Source of the DNA: Actinomycetes bacterium
Lineage (GTDB): Bacteria; Actinomycetota; Actinomycetes; Mycobacteriales; Mycobacteriaceae
Direction: 5' to 3'
DNA: 51,738 nt
NCBI GenBank assembly: GCA_029780675.1
Contig: JAKOYE010000070.1
Span: 1-51,738, forward strand
Of the stretch, positions 35,251 through 41,881 are shown one piece after another (the stretch's first letter is position 1; each line of letters opens with the position of its first letter). The notes under the pieces were generated by a model. It was not told the origin of the DNA and made no database searches. It worked only from the letters and a program-made list of their open reading frames with translations. The position numbers were made by a program, and so were the translations under genes.

Positions 35251-36663
35251 TCAGCAATAGCACTTGCTCATCGTTGGCTGCAAAACAGTGTGCCCGCAAT
35301 CGGTTTCGCTGTGACTGGTCAACACCGGCATCATCGTGGAGACATGGGCATTCACGGTGCATTCTTCGCGGATACGACCGACTTGCCACTGATTCTCGTC
35401 GGTGGCCTCGGCGGTTACCTTGGTGTGCCGCACCCGCCACACGGTCAGCAGGATCGACAGCCCCAGGCCCAGCAGTACGCCGTTGAGCAGGTTCAGGAAA
35501 ATCACGCCGAGAACGGTCACGACGTAGACCGAGAGGTCTCCGGTGCGTCGGGCGGTTTGAATATGGGTGATCTTGACCAGTTGCACGCCGATCACGATCA
35601 GCAGGCCGGCAAGGGCGGTCATCGGGATCTGCGTGGCCAGGCCGGCGAACGGCAGTGCGAAGACCAGGACCCACAGCCCGTGCAACATGGCCGATGCGCG
35701 GGTTTTGGCGCCGGCGGCGACGTTGGCTGAGCTGCGGACGATGACGCCGGTGATCGGCAGGCCGCCGATGGCACCCGAGACCATGTTGGCCGCACCCTGA
35801 CCCACCAGTTCCCGGTTGAGGTTGCTGCGCGGTCCGGTCTGCATCCGGTCGACGGCGACCGCGGTGAGCAGGCTCTCGACGCTGGCGATCAGGGCGACGG
35901 TGAGCACGCCCACGGCGAAGCCGCCCCAATTGCCCTCGGGAAGGCCCGGCAGTTGCAGGGCGTCGATCAACGACCCGTTGAGGTCGATCCTGGGCACCCC
36001 GGGGGCGAACACCATCGCGGCCAGGCTTGCGACGACGATGGCGACCAGCGGCCCGGGAATCCTGCGTACCGCAGGGGGCGCCCAGCGCCACGCCAGAAGG
36101 ATCGCAATGACCATCAGGCCGATGACGATCCCCGCGCCGTAGGCCTCACCGATTTGCATCGGCAAGTCCACCAGGTTGCGCCACGCCGAACTGTGCGACT
36201 CGCCCCCGAGGAGGACGTGGAACTGCTGCAGGGCGATCGTGATGCCGATGCCTGCCAGCATCGCGTGCACCACCATCGGGGAGATCGCGAGCGCCGCCCG
36301 GCCGGCTTTGGTGAGTCCGAAGACGATCTGCAACAACCCGGCGCAGACCGTGATCCCGCACGTGACGGCCCATCCGAATTCGGCGATCAACCCCGCCACG
36401 ATCACCGTCAGGCCGGCGGCGGGACCACTGACCTGCAAGGGGGAACCGCCGAGGGCGCCGGCAACGAGGCCGCCGACGATGGCCGCGATAAGGCCGGCCA
36501 GTGCCGGGGCGTCGGAGGCGATCGCGATGCCCAGCGACAGCGGCAGGGCGACCAGGAACACCACCAGAGAGGCGGGCACGTCGTAGCGCAATACCGCTCC
36601 GAACCAATCCGATCGGGTGGGGGCGCTTCCGGTTGTCGGGGATGCTGACGTTGGTTCGGCCAT
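35251..36663 (-). CDS. SulP-family anion transporter with truncated STAS end
   Basis: Start ATG 36663 (MAEPTSASPTT). The 470-residue protein has the SulP core: DVPASLVVFLVALPLSLGIA, VSGPAAGLTVIVAG, IASVESLLTAVAVDRM and NRELVGQGAANMVSGAIGGL with about 11-12 membrane helices. SulP proteins carry sulfate or bicarbonate; in M. tuberculosis Rv3273 one is fused to a beta-carbonic anhydrase. After ENQWQV, where a STAS domain should continue, the sequence becomes unrelated (HSETDCGHTVLQ) and stops, so the C-terminal domain has been lost by rearrangement. Activity is uncertain. Confidence 0.85.
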   Translation of the reverse strand: MAEPTSASPTTGSAPTRSDWFGAVLRYDVPASLVVFLVALPLSLGIAIASDAPALAGLIAAIVGGLVAGALGGSPLQVSGPAAGLTVIVAGLIAEFGWAVTCGITVCAGLLQIVFGLTKAGRAALAISPMVVHAMLAGIGITIALQQFHVLLGGESHSSAWRNLVDLPMQIGEAYGAGIVIGLMVIAILLAWRWAPPAVRRIPGPLVAIVVASLAAMVFAPGVPRIDLNGSLIDALQLPGLPEGNWGGFAVGVLTVALIASVESLLTAVAVDRMQTGPRSNLNRELVGQGAANMVSGAIGGLPITGVIVRSSANVAAGAKTRASAMLHGLWVLVFALPFAGLATQIPMTALAGLLIVIGVQLVKITHIQTARRTGDLSVYVVTVLGVIFLNLLNGVLLGLGLSILLTVWRVRHTKVTAEATDENQWQVGRIREECTVNAHVSTMMPVLTSHSETDCGHTVLQPTMSKCYC

Positions 36664-37061
36664 GGTCTCGAGGTTAGGTATCGCTCATGGGGTCGCCAAG
36701 CTCCGGAGTCGTTCGCATAGAAAACGCATAGGCATCGCCTATGGACCGTCAACAACACGTTCGGGCAACAGGCGCATTCCACAATGGTGGCGAAATCATG
36801 ACAGCTAGACCATGCGGAAATCATTCTCGCGCAGAGCATTTAGAAGGGTCACCGGCAATTCGCCGCGAGTGAATGAGGTTTTTATGGGTTTTCATAACGT
36901 CGGGCGACATGCTGCAAATCACGTGTCACACGTCGTTATCGCTGATTTATCTCAGGCCGGATGCCATTTCCCAAAGGGGTCCCGGTGGCCTGACGGAACA
37001 TGCTGTCGCGCCTTCGTTGCCCCATTATCTCCGACGGTGATTCCCAGCGGGCGTGCAGGAT
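36664..37061. promoter_or_regulatory. SulP upstream region with a LysR-type dyad
   Basis: About 400 bp between SulP and the Met-rich operon end. CATAGGC-ATC-GCCTATG (36727-36743) is a perfect inverted repeat containing a T-N11-A core (ATAGGCATCGCCTAT), the usual LysR-type regulator site, 64 bp before the SulP start; CGCATAG occurs once more 12 bp to the left. No LysR gene is present. The remainder, to 37061, has lower GC than its surroundings and no gene I can support. Confidence 0.5.
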
Positions 37062-37475
37062 TCACCAATCCCAAGGCTGCTGGCCCATCATCCCCGGACC
37101 CCACGGACCCGGACCCATCATTCCGGGCCCCATCATCCCCGGCCCCCACGGACCGGGCCCCATCATTCCGGGCCCCATCATCCCCGGCCCCCACGGACCG
37201 GGCCCCATCATCCCCGGCCCCCACTGGCCGGGACCGGGGCCCCATTGGCCGGGGCCCGCGCAGTCGGGGTACCAAATGCCGTCCGCGCCCCAACATCCGG
37301 GCGGGTCCATCGGGTTTGGTCCCTGCGCTGGATACGGCGGCGATGCTGAGGTGCGTTCGGCGACAACGGGTCCGGCTTGGGCGGTGGCGTTGCCAGCGGA
37401 CCCGCCGAGGATGGTGCCGGACCCGAGCATCACGATCGCCAGGATGGTGGTGGTGAGTCGTCGTGTGGTGAACAT
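37062..37475 (-). CDS. Secreted Met/Gly/Pro-repeat protein
   Basis: ATG 37475 behind AGGAGAGGTG. Signal peptide LTTTILAIVMLGSGTILGGS, then a short part with two Cys (PPGCWGADGIWYPDCAGPG) and a C-terminal array of a 15-residue unit GPWGPGMMGPGMMGP, repeated about three times, ending QQPWDW. The matching DNA is a 45-bp tandem repeat at roughly 37080-37230. Met pairs spaced by Gly-Pro should bind Cu(I) or Ag(I) outside the cell. Last gene of a three-gene operon with the cupredoxin and SHOCT genes. Confidence 0.75.
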   Translation of the reverse strand: MFTTRRLTTTILAIVMLGSGTILGGSAGNATAQAGPVVAERTSASPPYPAQGPNPMDPPGCWGADGIWYPDCAGPGQWGPGPGQWGPGMMGPGPWGPGMMGPGMMGPGPWGPGMMGPGMMGPGPWGPGMMGQQPWDW

Positions 37476-37508
37476 GGTGTGTCACCTCTCCTAGAGCGCG
37501 TGGGTCAC

Positions 37509-38186
37509 CTACTGGGCTGGACTCACATCTAATTCGGTGTACATGCCGGTCCAGTAGTGGCCGCTGATGTTGCAGATCAATTCATAGCGGCCCGGCGTGA
37601 GGGTAACGGTGGTCCAGCCACTGGCTCCCGGTGCGATGCCCATGGCGTTCTGGTTCTCCTCACCTCGGTCAGCGCCGCAGGTCCGGGAAGCTTCCGCGAC
37701 GCTGCCTGTTTCGTCGGCCTTGCCATCCGAGCCGATGGCCCGCTGTCCGGGGTATTGACCTTTGGCCAGGGGCAGCACGACCAGCTCGTGGTTCAATGCG
37801 CCGGCGTTGGTGACGCGGAAAGACACCTGGCCCGGCGGGACGGTCGCCGGATTGACCACGATGCGCATCATGCCCATCATCCCGGGCCCCCTCATGCCCG
37901 GCCCCATCATCCCGTGCATATCAGTGAAAGTGACGTCGACAACGGTGCCCGCCAAAGGCGTTGCGGCACAGGAGGGGACGGCCGGGGACCGCGGCGTGCC
38001 CATCATTCCGGGCCCCATCATTCCGGACCCCATCATCCCCGACCCTGGAGGTGGGTAGGGTCCGCCGGCGCCGCCACGGCTGGGGCGCATCGCCATCCCG
38101 ACGCTGAGCGCAACGGCGCAGGCGATCGCGATCACCACCGCCGCGAGCGTGATCCCCAAGTCGCGGGATCTGCGATCAGATGCCAT
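37509..38186 (-). CDS. Membrane-anchored cupredoxin with Met-rich region
   Basis: The 225-residue protein has an N-terminal membrane helix (LGITLAAVVIAIACAVALSVG), a Met-rich stretch (GSGMMGSGMMGPGMMG) and a cupredoxin domain. Type 1 copper ligands are apparent: His in LNHELVVL, Cys in YELICNISGHY, His two to five residues on and Met in WTGMYTELDV. A Met-rich loop (MHGMMGPGMRGPGMMGMM) is inserted near the domain start. It probably binds Cu(II)/Cu(I) at the outer face of the membrane and might pass electrons or copper to an oxidase. It starts 6 bp after the SHOCT gene. Confidence 0.85.
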   Translation of the reverse strand: MASDRRSRDLGITLAAVVIAIACAVALSVGMAMRPSRGGAGGPYPPPGSGMMGSGMMGPGMMGTPRSPAVPSCAATPLAGTVVDVTFTDMHGMMGPGMRGPGMMGMMRIVVNPATVPPGQVSFRVTNAGALNHELVVLPLAKGQYPGQRAIGSDGKADETGSVAEASRTCGADRGEENQNAMGIAPGASGWTTVTLTPGRYELICNISGHYWTGMYTELDVSPAQ

Positions 38187-38191
38187 GGCGG

Positions 38192-38464
38192 TCAGCGGTG
38201 TTCGCGTAGCAGGGTCATGCGCCGCTGGAATTCGTCCTCGTCGATCTCGCCGCGGGCGAAGCGGTCAGCGAGTCGATCTTCGGCTCGGATGCCGTCGTGG
38301 CCCTGAGCGCCCCGGTGATGCAGGCTGGCACCGCCACCGGCGAGGTTGCGCACGGCGAACACGACCGCGACGATCACGGCGATCAGGAGCACCACCATCA
38401 GCACCGTGGCCAACACACCACCGAGGCCACCACTCCAGCTGTTACCCCACCCGTATCCGCACAT
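38192..38464 (-). CDS. Small membrane protein with SHOCT domain (second copy)
   Basis: ATG 38464 follows GGAGG at the right distance. The 90-residue protein has a Trp/Gly-rich start (MCGYGWGNSWSGGLGG), one membrane helix (VLMVVLLIAVIVAVVFAV), a His stretch (ASLHHRGAQGHDG) and a SHOCT end (EDRLADRFARGEIDEDEFQRR). Its C-terminus closely resembles that of the SHOCT protein at 4374-4649. It heads the operon with the cupredoxin and Met-repeat protein and is divergent from the CmtR-like regulator. Confidence 0.8.
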   Translation of the reverse strand: MCGYGWGNSWSGGLGGVLATVLMVVLLIAVIVAVVFAVRNLAGGGASLHHRGAQGHDGIRAEDRLADRFARGEIDEDEFQRRMTLLREHR

Positions 38465-38570
38465 CGAATCCTCCAACCTCAACAGGGCCCTCCCAGCCTA
38501 CGAGCGCGCACCCCACCGCCAGTAGGGCCAAAAGTCCTGTCAGTTCGCTTTGTGGCTATAACATCGTGGC

Positions 38571-38939
38571 GTGGAGATGACCGATGTTGGGCAATTGCGC
38601 CGGATCGAGCTGGCCCCGGCGGCAGCGGTGTTTCGTTCACTCGGGGATCCGACCCGGCTGGCGATCCTGCGCCGGCTGGCCGAGGGTCCCGCCCGGGTCG
38701 GCGAACTGGTGGACGAGGTTGGCCTGGCGCAGTCGACGGTGTCCAAACACCTGTCCTGCCTGCGTGAGTGCTCGCTGGTGGACTCCGAGCCGGTGGGTCG
38801 CTCCTCACTGTTCCGGCTGACCCAGCCCGCGCTGCTCGACGTGCTCTCCGCCGCCCAGACGTTGCTGGATACCACCGGCCAGGCCGTCGCACTCTGTCCG
38901 ACCTACGGCGTGGACAGCCTCACCCCCGAGACGTCGTGA
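38571..38939 (+). CDS. cmtR: ArsR/SmtB-family metal sensor, CmtR-like
   Basis: GTG 38571 (an ATG two codons on is possible); TATAAC at about 38556 could be the -10 box. The 122-residue winged-helix repressor has LGDPTRLAILRRLAEGPARV and the recognition helix QSTVSKHLSCLRECSLV. C63 and C67 in the recognition helix plus C109 near the C-terminus match the Cd/Pb-binding set of M. tuberculosis CmtR (C57, C61, C102). It should repress the ATPase gene 68 bp downstream and perhaps the divergent SHOCT operon until Cd(II) or Pb(II) binds. Confidence 0.85.
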   Translation: MEMTDVGQLRRIELAPAAAVFRSLGDPTRLAILRRLAEGPARVGELVDEVGLAQSTVSKHLSCLRECSLVDSEPVGRSSLFRLTQPALLDVLSAAQTLLDTTGQAVALCPTYGVDSLTPETS

Positions 38940-39007
38940 CCGGCCCCCGCGAGGTGCCCGCCGCCGATCAGGCGATCCTGCCCTGCGTCTGCCGGGAGGT
39001 GACCTGA
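38936..39007 (+). CDS. Possible 23-residue coupled peptide with CVC
   Basis: A GTG overlapping the cmtR stop opens a frame that ends TGA at 39005-39007, whose last base is the first of the ATPase ATG. The peptide ends AILPCVCREVT. Such tight stop-start joins on both sides suggest translation carries through, and CxC could bind a soft metal; it may simply be a leader. No homology claim is possible. Confidence 0.3.
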   Translation: MTGPREVPAADQAILPCVCREVT

Positions 39008-40992
39008 TGAGCGATGCATGCGGCTGCGGCGGCGACGACGACGACCCGACGGGAACGCAATCCGAGGACGAACCCGAGCGGATCTGGCAGATCAGCGAGC
39101 TGCGGGCGGCCGCGTTTGCAGGGGTGGCGTTACTGGCCGGCTATATCGTCGGCTGGGGTGGCGGACCCCACCCGATCCAGATCGGGTTGTATGCGGTCGC
39201 ACTGCTGACCGGTGCGTGGACGTTCGTGCCGGGCACGCTACGCCGATTGGTCCGCGGCAAAATCGGTGTCGGAACGTTGATGACGATCGCCGCGATCGGC
39301 GCCGTGATCCTCGGCGAGGTCGGCGAAGCCGCCATGTTGGCGTTCCTGTTCTCGATCAGTGAGGGTCTGGAGGAGTACTCGATCACCCGGACCCGCCGCG
39401 GGCTGCGGGCGCTGCTATCGCTGGTCCCCGATGAGGCCACCGTGATCCGCGACGGCCGCGAGCAGAAGGTGTCACCGGCGGATCTGAAACTCGGCGAGAC
39501 GATGGTCGTCAAGCCCGGTGAGCGGATCGCCACTGACGCCACAATCCTTACCGGACGCAGCTCCCTGGACATGGCGGCGATCACCGGGGAATCCATGCCG
39601 GTGGAGGCCGGGCCCGGCGATGAGGTGTTCGCCGGATCCATCAACGGCACCGGGGCCCTGGAAGTCACGGTCACCGCCAGCGCCGAAGACAACTCGCTGG
39701 CCAAGATCGTCCGAATCGTGGAGGCCGAGCAGTCCCGCAAAGGTGCCAGCCAGCGACTCGCCGACGCCATCGCCAGACCCTTGGTGCCCGCGATCATGGT
39801 CGTTGCCGCAGTCGTTGCCGCCCTCGGCAGCCTTCTCGGCGACCCGCGGGTATGGATCGAACGCGCCCTGGTCGTCCTGGTCGCGGCGTCGCCGTGCGCG
39901 TTGGCCATCGCGGTGCCGGTGACGGTGGTCGCCGCGATAGGCGCGGCCAGCAAACTCGGCGTGCTGATCAAGGGCGGCGCAGCGCTCGAAGCCCTGGGAC
40001 GCATCCGCCAGATAGCCCTGGATAAGACCGGCACCCTGACCCGCAACCGCCCCGTCGTCGTCGATGTCGCCACCGCCAGCGGCGCCTCCCGCGACGAGGT
40101 ACTGGCGGTGGCCGCGGCCCTGGAAGCGCGCAGCGAACACCCCTTGGCCCGGGCCATACTGGCCGCCGTCGCAGAGGTCACTGCGGCCGACTCGGTAGAG
40201 GCCGTCACCGGCGCCGGGCTGCGCGGCCACCTCAACGGCATCCCCCTGCGGCTCGGGCGCCCCGGATGGATCTCGCCGGGACCGCTCGCCGTTGACGTCG
40301 AGCGGATGCAGCAGGCCGGGGCAACCGCGGTGCTCATTGAGCGGGATGGCGTTGTGATCGGTGCGGTCGCGGTCCGCGACGAGTTACGACCCGAAGCCAT
40401 CGAAGTCGTCTCCGCCCTGCACCACGACGGCTATCAGCTGGCGATGCTCACCGGTGACAACGAGCGCACCGCCCGAGCCTTGGCCGCCGATGTCGGCATC
40501 GACACCGTGCACGCCGACCTGCGGCCCGAGGACAAGGCCCGGATCATCCAACAGCTGCGCACCGGATACCCCACTGCAATGGTCGGTGACGGTGTCAACG
40601 ACGCCCCCGCGCTGGCCTCCGCCGATCTCGGCATCGCGATGGGCGCGATGGGCACCGATGTCGCTATCGAAACCGCGGATGTCGCCTTGATGGGCGAAGA
40701 CCTCCGCAACCTGCCCAAAGCGCTGCGCCACGCCCGCCGTTCACGTCGGATCATGCTGCAGAACGTCGGCCTGTCATTAGCGATCCTCACCGTCCTGGTG
40801 CCGCTGGCACTTCTGGGAGTGCTCGGCCTGGCCGCGGTCGTCTTGGTCCACGAAGTCGCCGAGATCGTGGTCATCGCCAACGGCGTACGCGCCGGCCGCA
40901 CCCCACCCCTGGCCGCCCTCCCACACCCGGAAGGCCCCCACGCAACCGCGCAACCCGAAAACACCGTAAACAACCGAGCAGGAATGAGATGA
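39007..40992 (+). CDS. ctpG: P1B ATPase with SPC motif, CtpG-like
   Basis: ATG 39007 behind GGGAGGTG. The 661-residue pump has no HMA domain but starts MSDACGCGGDDDD, a small Cys/Asp metal-binding tag. Motifs: TGESMPVE, S295-P296-C297 (AASPCALAIAVP), DKTGTLTRNR, SEHPLARA, GDGVNDAPAL and, near the end, VHEVAEIVVIANG. The SPC motif marks pumps of the P1B-4-like group (Co, Zn, Cd, Fe). In M. tuberculosis CmtR controls the cadmium-linked ATPase CtpG, and the pair here matches. The DUF302 gene overlaps its stop by 4 bp (ATGA). Confidence 0.88.
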   Translation: MSDACGCGGDDDDPTGTQSEDEPERIWQISELRAAAFAGVALLAGYIVGWGGGPHPIQIGLYAVALLTGAWTFVPGTLRRLVRGKIGVGTLMTIAAIGAVILGEVGEAAMLAFLFSISEGLEEYSITRTRRGLRALLSLVPDEATVIRDGREQKVSPADLKLGETMVVKPGERIATDATILTGRSSLDMAAITGESMPVEAGPGDEVFAGSINGTGALEVTVTASAEDNSLAKIVRIVEAEQSRKGASQRLADAIARPLVPAIMVVAAVVAALGSLLGDPRVWIERALVVLVAASPCALAIAVPVTVVAAIGAASKLGVLIKGGAALEALGRIRQIALDKTGTLTRNRPVVVDVATASGASRDEVLAVAAALEARSEHPLARAILAAVAEVTAADSVEAVTGAGLRGHLNGIPLRLGRPGWISPGPLAVDVERMQQAGATAVLIERDGVVIGAVAVRDELRPEAIEVVSALHHDGYQLAMLTGDNERTARALAADVGIDTVHADLRPEDKARIIQQLRTGYPTAMVGDGVNDAPALASADLGIAMGAMGTDVAIETADVALMGEDLRNLPKALRHARRSRRIMLQNVGLSLAILTVLVPLALLGVLGLAAVVLVHEVAEIVVIANGVRAGRTPPLAALPHPEGPHATAQPENTVNNRAGMR

Positions 40993-41402
40993 CGATGACA
41001 GCCCTGGCACTATCAACCACACTGCACACCACCTTCGACGACGCGGTAACCCGAACACGAAAAGCGCTGGCCGACAACGGGTTCGGAGTGCTCACCGAGA
41101 TCGACGTGAAAGCCACCATGAAGGCCAAACTCGACGCCGACATGGCCGACTACCTCATCCTGGGAGCCTGCAACCCGCCCCTGGCCTACCAGGCCGTGCT
41201 CACCGACCCCGAGATCGGACTGTTCCTGCCCTGCAACGTCGTGGTACGCGCCGACACCACCCACGGCGACGACACCGTCATCGTCGATGCCATCAACCCT
41301 GCGCTGATGGCCCAACTCAGCGACGCACCCGCCATGGAACAGGTCGCCCAACAGGTCACCACCAAACTGCAAGCCGTCATCGACGCCCTCCGCGGGCGCT
41401 AA
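40989..41402 (+). CDS. DUF302 family protein (second copy)
   Basis: A 137-residue paralogue of the protein at 9226-9630, sharing TFDDAVTRTRKALADNGFGV, YLILGACNPPLAYQA and IGLFLPCNVVVRADT with both Cys kept. The ATGA overlap makes it translationally coupled to the SPC-type ATPase. The two DUF302 genes are each joined to a different P1B ATPase, which suggests a general helper role in metal efflux, such as a cytosolic chaperone or adaptor, though none is proven. Confidence 0.85.
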   Translation: MTMTALALSTTLHTTFDDAVTRTRKALADNGFGVLTEIDVKATMKAKLDADMADYLILGACNPPLAYQAVLTDPEIGLFLPCNVVVRADTTHGDDTVIVDAINPALMAQLSDAPAMEQVAQQVTTKLQAVIDALRGR

Positions 41403-41881
41403 CCCGACCCGGGGGAAGGATCCGAGCACGCACACATGCCGCGGCAGGACAAGCGGCGTCGCTATCGGGTGTCCCTGCGCGGCGAGGGGCATCGTGACAT
41501 ACCTGCTGCTCGGATCGAGTGACCTCCTTGCTCATGGCGTTGCGCATGAGGTGCCGGTACAACAATCCCTTGAAGCCGCGGGCGTTGACGCCGTGCGCGC
41601 GATAGAAGGTGTCCGGCTCGTCGAACGTCATAGACCGCGCCGATACCGGGGGCGCGGCCGGCTATCGCTTCGGCGGTGACGACGACCAAGAGGGGCGGGG
41701 CAGTGCTGATCCGCTTCCACCCCGCCTGCACCGGTACTCCCTTAAACGCACCGGCGTTGCGGCCGGAGGACTGATCGGAACACCCCGGCGGCGGCGAGCG
41801 TGTCATCGTGATGGTCGACGGTAGGCCGACGCTCAGTGTGTGAATGGTCATGCAGGGCGCCGATCACCCTGGGGCGCAACC
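41403..41881. other. Gap with a possible decayed gene
   Basis: About 480 bp between DUF302 and the converging ATPase gene. Minus-strand frames hold sensible-looking pieces (TFDEPDTFYRAHGVNARGFK and LLYRHLMRNAM near 41530-41630; STAPPLLVVVTAEAIAGRAP near 41680) that are in different frames, so this may be a broken gene of unknown family. Nothing firm can be called. Confidence 0.3.
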
